64,000 bases of DNA from Adiantum capillus-veneris (taxonomy: Eukaryota > Streptophyta > Polypodiopsida > Polypodiales > Pteridaceae): assembly GCA_014529385.2 (NCBI GenBank), contig CM043959.1:61641753-61705752 (forward strand), read 5' to 3'. Position 1 is the stretch's first letter. Each line of letters starts with the position of its first letter. Made by a program: the position numbers and the translations under genes. Below the pieces are notes generated by a model. It ran no database searches. It was given only the letters and a program-made list of their open reading frames with translations, and was not told the DNA's origin. Positions 45,931-57,909 of the stretch are shown piece after piece.

Positions 45931-48690
45931 GTGGGTCCCCTCTTGTGCAATCCCTCTGCACCAGATTCAAATGACGTATTCAAACAAAATGCTTCAAGGT
46001 AAAGCTCCAAAATCTAAAGAGTATGTGCTAGGTCCTCCTCCTCCATCCACTTTGCATCTAATTCTGGATAGTTCTTCAATTTATCTAATTCACTTTTCTT
46101 TCATTGAAATGGTGTGCTAAAATATGTTCAAAAACAAATATCTCCTCGCTCTCTTCCACTTTTGGTTACTCATCTAGCTCCCCGTCAGCTGACACCTCAC
46201 CTTTTAAAGCTTTCGAGTGACTCACATGGAATGCATTTTGAATCTTCCAAGTATCTGATAGCTTGAGTTGAAAGGAGATGTCATTTATCTTCTATTTCAC
46301 CTGGAAAGGGCCATAATATCTCATGCTAATCTTTGGAAAAAGTGGCTCCTTTCCCTTTTGTTTTATTAGGCATGCCTTTTCAAACTGTAAGAACACCCAA
46401 TCATATATCTTCCTTTAATTTCAAGTCACATTCATGTCAATCTGTTGTCTTCTTGTGTCGTACTTGAGACTTCTCTAGAGCCTCACGAACCTTGGAAAAA
46501 GCATTGTCCAAATCCCTCGTGTATCAATTGGTCGACTTAAAAAATCTTGACTTTAGTGTTGAGAAAGGGAGGAACCTTTTGAGAACCATCAATTATCTCA
46601 AATGGCGCTTTCCCCGTCAAAGAGTGATCCGTATTACTGTAGGAAAATTCCACCAAAGGCCAAAAAAAATCCCAATGAGTCTTATGATCAGAGATGTAAG
46701 ACTTCAATAAATCCAAAACAAATGAATTTGTGACTCAGGTTGCCCATCTGTCTACCGATGGAAAGATGACGGTAACCGCAACCATGTGCAAATGTTCTCC
46801 CAAATAGCCCTCCAAAACAAACTTGTGAATTGGGGATCAATCAGAGACTATTGTCTCAGCCATGCCATGCAACTGAAATATTTAAGCAATAAATAGTCTC
46901 ACTAAATGGTCTGGCTTGACTATTTTCTTCACTGGAATAATGTGAGCTTTCTTGCTAAATCTATCAATGACAGTCCAAATGCCATTGTGCTCACTCTGTG
47001 TCTTTAGGAGATCAAAGATGAAATCCAATACAATACGTTCCTAGGGGCGGGTGGGAATGGGTAAAGGCTATAGTAATCCTTCTGCCTTATGCCTGCCAAA
47101 CTTGACCTTTTGGCATACTAAGCAACTGTAAACAAAGTGGTCCACCTCCTTCTTGATTATTGGCAAAAAGAAATAACGCTCTATCCCCTTAAAGGTGGTA
47201 TTGGTGTCGTGGTGACCCGTAAACGATGGACAATGGCAGTTTGTCAAGACCTTTCCCTCAAAGTCTATGTGATGCACAACATCATTTTCTTCATCCAGTA
47301 TCCATCCCGTATGGAGTATCCTGGAACTATCTTCCCATTTTGTATCCAAGGAAAAACATCAGCAAATTCCAGATCTATGGCGTACTAGTCAACCATATCC
47401 TCGAAGCTTCTATGATGGATTGTGGAAATAGCAAAGATGAGAGGCTTTCGAGACATTTCATCTTCCACTAAAATTTTCTATCCGTGAACATGTACAATCT
47501 GGAAGTGAAAATATCACAAGATGTTAGCGCATCTGCTTTTTTGAAAGTTGTTTCTATGACAAGAAGTAGCCCAGACTCTGATGATCTATAAAAACGGTAA
47601 AGTCAGTTTCAAGTAGATAATCTCACCATTGTTCAAGAGCATAAATCATTGCCAATAGCTCTTTCTCATAAATCTTGGCTACCAATATTGGCCTTCTGCT
47701 TTCATGAGCAGTCACATGGCCTTCTAGCATCAAGATCGCTCATAGAAGACTACAACCACAAGCATCACAATAAAATTTGAATGGATTTTGTAAGTCTGCA
47801 AAGCCAACAATGGTCCAACAGTCAATTTTTCCTCAAGTGTCTAAAAAGAAGTCACCTCTACCGGTCCCCGCGAGAAAGGGACTCCTTCCTGATTCAATAA
47901 GTGCAAAGGTGAAGCTATCTTTGTAAATTTTTGAATGGACCTCTGGTAGTAAGAGCACAAGTCCAAAAAAGCTTCAAATTTCTTGAACATTCTTCAAGTC
48001 AAACCAATCGCGGATAGTGTCAATTTTGGCTGAATCTATCGATACTCCTGCTATTGAGATGATGTGTCCTAAGAAATGTATCTTTGGCAAGAAAAGCTCT
48101 CTCTGTTTGGCATTAATTACCAATCTATGATCGTGCAATGCCTAAAATACCTGTAGAAGATGGTGTCAATGCTCTTATTCATTCTTGGAGAAAACTATAA
48201 TGTCATCAAAGAAAGTGCCCACAAAAGATAGATGCTCTCAAAAAATCATATCCATCATTCCGTTGAAAGTTGGTGGAGCATTTGTAAGTCCAAAAGCCAT
48301 CACCAAAAATTATTATAAACCAAAGCTTTTCTAAAATTCTATCTTGTAGATATCTCTCAAAGTGATTATGATCTAATGATATCCATTTTTCAAATCAATT
48401 CGGCTGAAACAAGAGGATCCCTAAAGTCTGTCAAGAATATCATCGATCCTTGGAATCGAGAATTTGTTTTTAATGGTGATTTTATTGAGATCTCTATAGT
48501 CAATGCACATTCTCCAAGATCCATCTTTCTTTAGTACTAGTTGTTCAAGCATTGCTAGAAATGCCTCCGTCGATGGCCCCATCCTTTCGGGCGTAATCTC
48601 AAGTCGAGCTGCCAATTTAGGTGAAATGAAGTTGTCCTTGGCTCTACCATCAAAGAAAATGAGGGATTCTTGACCTGGAAACATGGCAGC
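45931..48690 (-). pseudogene. Ty3/gypsy chromovirus pol pseudogene
   Basis: Right to left on the minus strand. Protease remnant: [23 protein letters not shown] changed to D-G-R-A (48560-48680). [50 protein letters not shown] and TFFDDIIVFSKN, so the FxDD box is present (about 48200-48540). RNase H: DACGC, ESRRPI, EKELLAMIYALE (about 47480-47920). Integrase HHCC region: GHHDT..., CLVCQKVKFGRHKAEGLL (47068-47240). Integrase core: VLDFIFDLL, IDRFSKKAHIIP (46750-47040). Chromodomain-like end: PELDAKWMEEEDLAHT, TSFESG (45930-46100). Many stops and shifts. A deletion joins protease to RT. Confidence 0.88.
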
Positions 48691-48789
48691 TTACAAAAAC
48701 CCCCCTACAGGTATTGAAGAAAAAATTCTTGAGTGGGCACTTTAGGCAAAGAGAGTACATCTTGAGGGCAAAAAAAGGGTGGTCCAAAA
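48691..48789. other. Junction between chromovirus and hAT relic
   Basis: The chromovirus reading ends abruptly at about 48690 within gag/protease and plus-strand hAT coding begins at about 48790. No inverted repeat or target duplication is recognisable. Confidence 0.4.
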
Positions 48790-50055
48790 ATGATGGCTCC
48801 ATCTATGCCTAGGGACGTGGAGATGGCACTCAAGGATGAGGAAAACCCTCCCTCAACCCTTAATTATAATCAAGGAGGGTGTCATTCACTATTTGTTGGG
48901 TCTTGTAGCTCTAATCCCACTGCACGCTCTACTAACATAAGCCAAAGTGAAGCACAGACTGGAGGAGAACCTGCACCAAGTGGTTCTACTTTGCATGGCT
49001 GCTTGAAATCCATCTTAAGTGGACGCAATCATTTGTTGCATGTGGAATTCCTTTTATTGTCATTTGAAATCTATCTATGAAGATGCTTTAATGAGAACAT
49101 TGAAGAAGGGTTTTGTGGTACCTGATAATAATAAGGTGCATACAAAACATTTAGACAAAGTAAAGGCTACATCACAGGATATTCTAAAGTACACAACTCT
49201 TGATTATGTGACATAGTATGGATGCATAGTCTCTCTAGATGGTTGGATAAATTGTGAGAAGAAACCAATGATTAATGTGATTTTGATTTGTCCAAGAGAA
49301 TCCATCTTTCTTGAAGTGATTGACTCGTAAATGAAAGAGAAAACTAGTGGATATCTTATTGGTGTGTATAGCATTTGATCAGAAGAGATGGGGGGCCTTA
49401 AAATATGACGGCCATTGTCACAGATAATGAATCTAGCTACAAAGAAATTGGAAAAGCAATTGAAGCAAAGTATCCAGAGATTACATGGGTTCCATGTGCT
49501 ATCCACACTTGGAATCTGCTCTTGAAGGAATTTGGAAAAGTTCCTTCTATTAAGAAAACTCTTCTAGATGCAAGCCACTTGGTGAAGTTTATAAGGGAGA
49601 AATCATTTTCTTACGCTTTGTTTCGAATAAAGTACCTCACCAAATTTATTTATGTTTGTGTGTGACCCCTTTTGGAACAACATATTACGTTCTTTCTACA
49701 CTACAATAGGTTAAAGCAGCCCTTGTTGAAATAGTGGCACATAGAAGATAAAACATCTGGCTTGATAAATATCTCAAGTATGAAATTTCTCCTTCCACAT
49801 GCTATCAGCTTGTAAACTCTCCTATTTTTTGGAGAAATATAGATAAAATTGTTCTTATCATAGAGCCCTTCACTCACCTGATACGATAAGTGGACAAAGA
49901 AGCCTCTATATTTGGACGGGTATACTAGTACATGCATGAATCCTCTTGAAAGTTAAAAGATTATGCATCTTATGGAGGAAAGGAGAAAGCCAGAATGATG
50001 TTGGTTGTCAAAAGACGACGGGAGCAGCTACATACTCCTTTACATGGAGTAGGGT
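48790..50055 (+). pseudogene. hAT transposase (DUF659) pseudogene
   Basis: The plus frames give a low-complexity start (48790-49080), then YGCIVSLDGWINCEKKPMIN, ICPRESIFLEVIDS, TAIVTDNESSYKEIGKAIEA, KYPEITWVPCAIHTWNLLLK and LDASHLVKFIREKSFS. These are the DUF659 signatures of plant hAT transposases (DGW, TDN, W.PC..H..NLLL). Further right FWRNIDKIVLIIEPF and RREQLHTPLHGVGYV fit the 'pll..LR', 'Q...PLHAAGY' region. At least five stops or shifts. The dimerisation domain is absent and no TIR is seen. Confidence 0.82.
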
Positions 50056-50221
50056 ACGTTGGTAAAGCTGAAGATGGTCGACCTATGGAAGTGCAAGAAG
50101 CCCAGGCATGGCAATTTGCAGGCAAACAACGGGGGCATTGAACAGGTATTTGATGCAGTCAGGAGACAGGTATATATAGATGGAGCACTCTCTAGTCAAA
50201 AGTGCAAGTGTTTCTTGCTAT

Positions 50222-51500
50222 TGATCCGAGCCTATCACAAATTTTTGTTTATCATATTTTGTTGGTTTTCCTTGCTTCTAGAGGTTTACAATAAAAGAAA
50301 GAGTGAGAACAACCTCTTGGAAAAAAATTTTAAAAAAATGATTTTTCCTTGACTAGTTCACCGGAGGTGAAAGGTAGAGGGAGAACCTAGTGGTAAAGGG
50401 AAGAGAAAATATGTAAATGTGAAAAGAAAAGATATGATGTGGTTGTGGAGCCATGCACCCATGATTCAAGGGTCATGAGTGGCTCATATCATCATGGCTT
50501 TGGAGCCATATGATGATTCAAACAAATGGGACCCAAGTGGAAGACTTGGTAAAGGAAGAAACCATACACATGATTTTGCTGAATTTTTAAAAAATACTTC
50601 CACTCCGATCCAAGAAAAGTTGTCTTCATCAAAGTTGTAGCTGATGAGCTGGAGATTCTGGCCATATTTTTTTATAATTTTTGCATCTACGGTCTAGGAG
50701 ATATGGCCAAAATGGTGGACGCCAGTTTTTTCAACTGTGGTGGAGACCACCCCCTCTACCTTTACACACACACACCCTTCCTTTTCCACATTGAGACCTT
50801 CTCTAAAATCAGCCATTAGTCTTCTCACCCTCCTCTCCTTCCTTCTCTCTCTCAAGCTCAAAAACCCATCAAAGTTCCTCTTCTAATCACCTCTCAAGTC
50901 ATGCTTAATCTTGTACCAATTCATAAGTTCTCATTCAACCCCTTCCTATTATTACTAGATATGTATTGATTTTATGTAGATTCTTTACATTTTAAAATAA
51001 GGAAGCTCTTGGACTCAAGCTATGGAGGAAGGAGTGAAGACAACACAAGTGATGATGGAGCTAATTGGTCAACAAATCACTTGGAAGGAGCTTCTTCATT
51101 GGTTGAATGTCCCTAATCAAGCTTCATTTGTACAAATTACACTTGGATCTTAACCTCACTCCTAATCATTCTCTTTCCTATATAAAGAGGCCTTCCCCTT
51201 TGTAATTTCAAGCCTCCCTCAGCCCCATTGAGCCTTTGTATCACTCACCATGAGCCCATAAGCTCATTCATTCACTCTATTCTTGCACATCCTAGAGTGC
51301 AAATTGTTTCATGCTAGTAACCTCTCCTCCTCTCACTTATGTTAATTAAGAGAAATGTTTTATATGTGTGTGAGAATGCTTGATGTGATCTTGGCTAATC
51401 CTTGAGTGATTGTTTGGTAATCTATATGCTATTTGTGTTGGGAGTGTTTGAAGTCATCCATTCCTTGTACACACACTACGGTTAATGCTTCATTCGTAGT

Positions 51501-51544
<44 letters not shown>

Positions 51545-51659
51545 TGTAGCGGTCCTAGTCCACGCTTCCAAGACTAGGTGGTGCCCTCATCTCATTTCCC
51601 TTGTGGCGCAATGGAGTTTGTTTTGGTGTAGAGGCCGCCATTCCAAATTTCCTTCGTCA
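50222..51659 (+). mobile_element. Solo LTR, 1438 bp, plus orientation
   Basis: It runs from TGATCCGAGCCTATCAC to CCTTCGTCA with a 4-bp duplication CTAT (50218-50221 and 51660-51663). The empty-site version is visible at about 53270 (TTGCTATCACAGG), so the insertion is demonstrated by an uninterrupted copy in the same window. TATATAAA at 51179-51186 is a promoter candidate and (CT)n is at 51505-51541. It is a close relative of the minus-strand copy at 19411-20905. Confidence 0.92.
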
Positions 51660-51711
51660 CTATCATAGGTGACATGATCAAATGTTCATATCATAAGTTT
51701 GTAATCAGGAC

Positions 51712-53116
51712 AAGGGGTGCTAGATACAGGTGCTATGAGGTTTGTGATATGGGATTTGGAGCAAGATGTCTGCACGACACTCTACTTGCCAAGATGTGTA
51801 TGACAAATGCAACATTGTACAGGTCATTCATGGTGCTAAGATAATGTGTCTGTCAGATGTGACACATAAAAGGTCAAAGGTCTACATAGGGAGGGGTTTA
51901 TCATATTGAAGCCCTAAGTGGCGGTGCCATAGTGTATGCAGAACGGGTGCTACAACTGGGCGAGTTCAAAGTTTTTGCTAGCTTGAAGGTCGTTATTTGG
52001 CGACTCTCAAAGTGGGTGACATAGCAGTCATATCACTCTTGGTGTGGTGCTTCTGGTCAGAGATCTATCGTGCAAAGAGGTCTATCCGATTGTTGGCCAA
52101 CGACCGTGGATAGTAAAAGAGGAGTTTTTTTTTACGGGCATCATGTGATGCGAGATCGACTGGGGTAGGAGGATAGGTTTTCTTCACCATAGTGAATAGT
52201 GTCAGCAAGCGAGCAATGCAAAACTAAGTTGAGCAGAAGTTTTTCTTAATCGACTAAAGTCGACGATAGACGGCGTGTGCAAGGGGGTCAAACCCAAAGC
52301 TTTTTAGAGCTTTAACTTGGAACAAAAGAACGCTGCATGAGGAGTGACACCACTGCAGATAACAGGAAAGGAGGCTCAGCATGGAAAAGGTGGCCATTTG
52401 TCCGGCATGTAAGAGGAGAGTGGTTCCATCTGGATGGAGAAGGAAAAGCGTCATCTGAGAGCTAGGGAGGCGCCCCAAGTTAAAGGGCTTGATAAAAAAA
52501 TAAATGTTGAAATGTGGTGGACATGCAGGAAAAAGAAGCGTCATCTGGATGGAAGAGTGTTGGAGAAGGGTCGGGTTGACAGGGGCCTCCACAGAAGTGA
52601 ACGGGGGTGGCATGCAAAGTGGGGGGCAGTGGAGGCTCCCTAGGACATGAAGGGGGCTGGTCCGAGAAGAGGAGCTGTCGAGTGGGTGCTCACGGGCCAA
52701 CAGGTAGGGACCAAGGAGAGCCGCGAGCTAAGGGGGCGTCCAACACCATAGAGCAAGGCCAGACGGGAGCCAGATGAGGTGGAGGACAGTGCTGCAAAGG
52801 TTGTGAGGAGAGCCACGAAGGGCTACTGAGAGTCGAATGAGGGGGTTGTTCAGAGAGAGGAGGCACCGGGGGGGATGCATGAGAGGAAGGACCGGAGGAT
52901 TGGTGGTGTATGACCACCAGAAGGAGTGATTGGGGGAGCTCGTGAGCAGAGAAGGCCCAGCAATGCCTGGGGTTGAAGGAGGTTGAGAGCTGCAGATAGA
53001 AGGGTTTCTTGGAGAGCACAAAAAAGGGAAGACAATGAGCAGTTGGAGGGCATTTATGGGGAGTGCAATGAAGGGGCAGTCAAGCGTCAATGCTCAACGA
53101 GGGGTTGCGCAATGAT
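51712..53116. other. GC-richer remainder of the 1.6-kb unit
   Basis: Opposing overlapping ORFs at 52254-53090 reflect high GC content (Pro/Ser-rich on the minus strand, Gly/Arg-rich on the plus). I recognise no domain and do not call a gene. The base composition is clearly unlike the AT-rich flanks. Confidence 0.4.
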
Positions 53117-53330
53117 GGTACAGTTGAAGATTGTCGGCCTATGAAAGTGCAAGAAGCCCAGGCATGGCAGTTTGTAGGCAAATAACGGGGACATTGAATA
53201 GGTATTTAATGCAGTCAGGAGACAGGTATACCTAGAGAGAGCACTCTCTAGTCAAAAGTGCAAGTGTTTCTTGCTATCACAGGTGACATGATCAAGTGTT
53301 GATATCATAAGCCTGCAAACAGGACAAGGG
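53117..53330. repeat. Second copy of the 1.6-kb unit, truncated by CACTA
   Basis: It matches 50059 onward without the solo LTR and stops at ...GGACAAGGG, where the CACTA element starts. The first copy continues there as GTGCTAGATACAGG, so that sequence should reappear after the CACTA 3' end, which is not in the window. Confidence 0.85.
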
Positions 53331-53349
53331 CACTACAAGCTATGCTTAA

Positions 53350-53480
53350 CATTAGCGACGCTCATATTGCGACGCTTAAACATGAAAATGCACGGCGTCT
53401 CTATATGCGTCGCTATAGGCATCGCTATTTTACAAGAAACATAGAGACACTGATAGCGACGCATATAGAGACGCGGACAT
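53350..53480. repeat. CACTA subterminal repeats and hairpin
   Basis: GCGACGC-type motifs occur in both orientations. A perfect 21-bp inverted repeat (53396-53416 and 53453-53473, beginning CGTCTCTATATGCG) encloses a 36-base loop. Such subterminal arrays are the usual binding sites of CACTA transposition proteins. Confidence 0.85.
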
Positions 53481-53561
53481 GGCTAAAAAAATAACCAAGA
53501 GCGTCTGAAAACTCAGATCTCAGATCTGAGTTTTCGACGCGCGCTCAAGCAAGCAAGGCAG

Positions 53562-53695
53562 TGCTCTCCCTCTCTCTCTCTCTCTCTCTTTCTTCTCCAC
53601 ACACACACACACATACACACGAGGAGAGGAAGGAGAGCCAGGTATGCTCCTTCCCTCTCCTCACTCTCATGTTCCCTTCCCCTCTTTCTCTCTCT

Positions 53696-53744
<49 letters not shown>

Positions 53745-53872
53745 GAGGAGAGGAAGGAGAGCCAAGTATGCTCCTTCCCTCTCCTCACTCTCATGGTCCT
53801 TTTCCCTCTTTCTCTCTCCCTCTCTTTCACACACACACACACATTGTGTTTTTGAGAGAGAGAGAGAGATAG

Positions 53873-53924
<52 letters not shown>

Positions 53925-54181
53925 CAAGAATAAACAAAAAAAGCACACACATGCATACACAAAGAAAGCACACACACATTGAGAGAGGAAAAGAGAGAGA
54001 GCATGCATAAACCAAAAATGCGCACACACATGTATAATCAAAGAAAGCACACACACATTGAGAGAGGAAAAGAGAGAGAGAGCATGCATAAACCAAAAAA
54101 ACGCACACATACATGAATAATCAAAAAATGCACACATATTGAGAGAGGAAAAAATATATATATATATATATATATATAAAA

Positions 54182-54227
<46 letters not shown>

Positions 54228-54234
54228 AAGAAGA
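53562..54234. repeat. Cluster of (CT)n, (CA)n, (GA)n and (TA)n runs
   Basis: Microsatellites lie at about 53562-53625, 53694-53745, 53829-53845, 53850-53930, 54153-54178 (TA) and 54184-54233 (GA). Between them are two near-identical segments (GAGAGGAAGGAGAGCCA at about 53623 and 53747) and two or three copies of AAAGCACACACACATTGAGAG. Large ORFs here in four frames are artefacts of the simple repeats. Confidence 0.95.
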
Positions 54235-54676
54235 AGAAGAGAGTCTCAACATCGTAGGAAAGTATCCCAAGAGACCTTAAAGATCTAGTCGACAGGAGTT
54301 GAACTCAAAACATGTTCTTCATAAGAGAAATGGCATAACCAATCTATCACACTTCGGTGATAGGAAAGTTATACCATTTTTCTCCTTTTTTTATTGGCGT
54401 GCACACACACCCGAGAAGAAGAGAGTTTAATTTAACGTCGTAGGAAACTAATTAAAGAGACCTAAAAATCTAGTCGACGAGAAGTTGAAACCAAGACTTG
54501 TTATTCAAGAGGAAAATGGCATAACCAATCTACCACACTTGGGTGATAGAAAGGTTATACCATTTTTCTCTTTTTATTGGCACACACACACCCACACACA
54601 CACACACACACAAGAAGAAGAAGAGAGTTTTAACGTCGTAGGAAACTATCCCAAAAGACGTTAAAGATTAGGTTAG
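54235..54676 (-). repeat. tRNA-like (SINE-like) repeat, 2.3 copies
   Basis: Units start at about 54235, 54415 and 54612 (partial), with AACGTCGTAGGAAACTA and CTAGTCGAC. On the minus strand each full unit contains GTGATAGATTGGTTATGCC and, about 25 bases later, GAGTTCAACTCC or a decayed form. These resemble the A and B boxes of a tRNA-type promoter, so they may be SINE heads. They are separated by (CA)n. Confidence 0.5.
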
Positions 54677-54880
54677 ATGTACACTTTTCTTAAATTAGAT
54701 TTAGGTTTATTTAAGTTAAATTAAATTAGATTTATGTTTATTTTTAGTTAGATTTACGTTTGATTAGATTTAGGTTTATTTACGTTAGATTTAGGTTTAT
54801 TAATTTAGGTTTAGGGTTGTTATATTAAATTAGATTTAGGTTATTTAATTAAGGTTAGGAGAAGTGGCGAGGAAATCGTT
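54677..54880. repeat. TTAGATTTAGGTTTA low-complexity repeat
   Basis: Irregular copies of TTAGATTTAGGTTTATTT over about 200 bp. Single GGTTTAGGG occurrences resemble the plant telomere unit, but there is no regular array. Confidence 0.7.
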
Positions 54881-55423
54881 TAAGATAAAGTTAGAAGAAA
54901 TGGCGAGAAAATTTCATGCGCTCACAACCTCGACAGTCCATGCGGACCAGCAATTCCATTTGCAGGTTCGACTTCTCCTACTATACAATAATCCGTCATG
55001 TTCATCTAATGGAAGAGCAAATTGAGCATACACATAAATTAGTGATGCAAGATGACGATTTCAAGGGTCACACACACACACACCACGCACATCCCGTCAA
55101 ATCTAGAATAAGAATTAAGTGCCTTGAGCAGACATCAGATACATTGCAAGAATGACGTGCCTGCATGCTACAAACAAACATCTACTATGAAAAGATGTTA
55201 AGATGTTGTGAAATGCTACAGCTAGAGAAGAGGCAAAGGGGTTTTGTCCACTACATGCAGTATCATGTAGACGTGGGTGTGTAGATTTCTTGTACCCACA
55301 AATATAGGCATTGACCAATAAAGACGAGATTATAACCCGGTGGTTCTGATCTCTGTGCACCTCTAGACCGAGGTGTGCGGGGATTGGACATGACTAGAGA
55401 ATGTGAGGTAGTTAAAGTGTGAA

Positions 55424-55468
<45 letters not shown>

Positions 55469-55532
55469 AAGATTCTAAATTTCAATAGAAGATTAAATTT
55501 GTTGTCCAGGTTATAAGATTTTTGCCCTCATT
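54881..55532. other. CACTA 5' untranslated/intronic region
   Basis: It contains a (GA)n run at 55425-55466 and short CA runs. No convincing coding sequence. It ends just before the ATG of the first transposase exon. Confidence 0.45.
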
Positions 55533-57179
55533 ATGAGTAGTGACGAGGATGTGGGGCCGTCCAACCGAAACACCTATCTCTCAACGAGGATCTTATGTCC
55601 TTGTAACCATTGCAAGCATGCTGTGCGACGGACAAGGAGCGTTTCTTTGCAGCACGTTTGCGAATTTGGCGAGTTCGATCCATCTATTATAGATCGAGTT
55701 GTTGCCAATTATAACTCGTCGAACTCTGACGCTGGCCAACAGGCAGCAACCTTGCAACCCAATAGACGTGTTTGCAGGCGCTTTGGTCAAGCAGCATATG
55801 TGAGGCCACAAGATGTAGCCTCTGACAACTCGGGGGATGATCATGTAGACCACATTCCCAACGAGGCAATGTTTGAGCCCGAAATTGATGAAATGATCGA
55901 GACGATCATGGATTCAGAAAGGCTTGTCTATGATGATATGAAAAGTGAAGCCGATACGCCATTGTATAATGGAGCACGTGTGTCTAGATTGAAAGCGCTC
56001 CTGGTTCTTCTCAACAGGCAGACAAAGTTTGGATGGAGTGACACTAACGTCACAGCGCTTTTTCAGGTTATCTATTACAATTAGTTTACTTTAATAAAAC
56101 TCTAAATGTATAATGATCTGATAGATTTTTACACAATTGTACCGTATTTTTATGTTGTGTAGATTGCTCAAAGAGCACATACTACCAGTTGATAATGTGA
56201 TGCAAGATTCTCGAGAGGAAGCAAGAAAGATTTTGCGAAACTTGGGGATGGATTACAATTCGATCCACGCTTCTCCTAATGACTGCATTCTTTTCAGAGG
56301 GGAATACATAGACATGGAGAAGTGTCCGACATGTGATTCCGAAAGATGTCGAGTAGATCTCCACAGAACAAAAAATCCGCAAAAGGTTTTGCGACATTTT
56401 CCTCTGCTTCCTCGCATCAAGAATTTCTTCGAATGTAAGTCCATGGCCGCCCTAGCATCATGGCATGAGGAGAATAAATCTTCGGATGGTGTGCTACGGA
56501 TTCCTGCAGATTGTGCAGCCTAGAAACATATAGATGGAACATGGACGGATTTTGCTAGGGAAGCTCGAAATTTGTGCTTAGGCCTGGCTATGGATGGCGT
56601 AAATCCATTTGGTCAAAGATCAACATCTTACAGTGTATGGCCCGTTGTCATCATCAACTACAACATTCCCTCGTGGTTGACTACGAAGAAGGGTCGCAAC
56701 GCTACTGTGCATAGAGGAGAGTCTGGTTTTCTTGAGGTGGATTCAACTAAGAAATGGACTGACCTAAGAGACACTTTTGTACTACCCGAGCATTGTGAAC
56801 AAGTTAGTATGTAAATAGTTAACGTGTGTTTTAGAATTTATGTGCTTGGAAGCTCTCATGTAAGTTATGTGGCTCTGGCAGGTGATATTTCATCCCACAA
56901 AGTCTCCATCAAACTGGTGGTTCGTCATCCCCTCGCAGTGCACGGACGTATGAAGGCTACCATGTGCCAATCACAGTGGCATCAATGGAGGAGATCGGAG
57001 AAGATGCCCAGTCAGAAGACATGGAGGTGGTGCCAGACGAACATCAAGCTGCTACTCTCTATGGGGTGCATGCAGAGGATCTACAAAATGAAACAGAGGA
57101 CATCTGTTTAAACGGAGAGCTCTATATAGATAAAGAAAGTTATGATGAGCTATGCGAGGGTGAGAGACTGATCTCTTAA
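55533..57179 (+). pseudogene. CACTA TNP2-type transposase, truncated and disabled
   Basis: Exon 1 (55533-56066): ILCPCNHCKHAVRRTRSVSL, the Cys/His 'transposase-associated' domain, and an acidic C-terminal part ending TALFQ. Exon 2 starts at 56163: LLKEHILP, DYNSIHASPNDCILF, CPTCDSERCR, KVLRHFPLLPRIK, DGVLRIPADCAA, then a TAG (56521-56523) where the family has Trp, then NLCLGLAMDGVNPFG, SYSVWPVVIINYNIPSWL. A large deletion follows, removing the rest of the catalytic core. Exon 3 (56882-57179) joins in phase after intron 56803-56881: HPTKSPSNWWFVIPS and an acidic tail. The first GT-AG join is one base out of frame. Confidence 0.85.
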
Positions 57180-57468
57180 AGCCATAATATTGTATTTGAA
57201 CAAGATGGCTCTGTTTTGTAAATTCAGAGTTATGCACTTGCCTCTTTCATCACTCAAGTTGAATAGAAGAAGAACGCTTTCTGTTTTGCTACTAGCGTTT
57301 GAACATTCCAAAGCTACATGCACATTCAAGTTCTTGTACGATTATCTGGCTCATTAAGTATTTGTGTCATTGAGTCATTGTATTTAATGGTCTTTGCGTC
57401 CACTCCAGGTACGTATGCTCTAGGTATGTTCTATTAGTAGAGACGACAAGCACCTCCTCCTCCTCCTC

Positions 57469-57509
<41 letters not shown>

Positions 57510-57573
57510 ATCTATCTATCTGCTTGTCCATATTTTCTACTCCATTCATTAAATATTAAGTTTAAATGTTCGT
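57180..57573. other. Spacer with (CTC)n(CT)n(CTAT)n
   Basis: Non-coding region between the transposase stop and the next exon-like ORF. A simple repeat lies at about 57450-57520. Confidence 0.6.
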
Positions 57574-57586
57574 GTGTTTAATGCAG

Positions 57587-57909
57587 GTATAGATGATGAC
57601 GAGTTTATCTCTTCTTTGTCACCCCAGCAGAGACAGTGGTACGTGGAGCGTCATCGCTCTGGTGCACCATCGCGCGTTCCTACTCCATCCGCATCTCCCT
57701 TTGTTTCGGAGTCCTCAGCGCGCTCCGAAGCTTCGGTGTCGACGAGACGATCTTCACACTCGTCTAGACAAAAGCTACGAAATATTGTGAATGGCTTACG
57801 TCAATGCGTAGAGCTCTTACTTGCGGTTGCAATGCAACAAACACATTCGCAATGTGACAACCGGAGAGGGAGTAGGAAGCGCGAGAAGGAGAGAAGTGAG
57901 CGCCGTTAG
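57587..57909 (+). pseudogene. Downstream exon-like ORF of CACTA, Ser/Arg-rich
   Basis: After an acceptor-like TTTAATGCAG the frame reads IDDDEFISSLSPQQRQWYVE, then a Ser/Pro-rich stretch, RQKLRNIVNGLRQCVELLLA and a basic end (RGSRKREKERSERR), with a stop at 57907-57909. It could be the last exon of the transposase gene or part of a second CACTA protein. I do not recognise a domain. The LTR starts 8 bases after its stop. Confidence 0.4.

Larger units (their letters stand above)
50059..53116. repeat. About 1.6-kb unit, first copy, with solo LTR insertion
   Basis: The first about 215 bp (50059-50221 plus 51660-51711) recur at 53117-53330: GTGCAAGAAGCCCAGGCATGG, AGGTATTT(G/A)ATGCAGTCAGG, TCTAGTCAAAAGTGCAAGTG, then GGTGACATGATCAA and AACAGGACAAGGG/AATCAGGACAAGGG. 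Removing the 1438-bp solo LTR and the 4-bp duplication leaves a spacing of about 1.6 kb. It is a tandem duplication or a terminal repeat pair of an unknown element. Confidence 0.7.

Noticed and set aside
52254-53090. Pro/Ser-rich minus ORFs in the GC-rich segment
   Set aside because: Three frames are open in opposite and overlapping directions because of composition; no domain, no start context and no conservation visible.
53513-54137. Large overlapping ORFs on both strands
   Set aside because: They consist of (CT)n, (CA)n and (GA)n read in frame (Ser-Leu, Cys-Val and Arg-Glu runs) and have no protein character.
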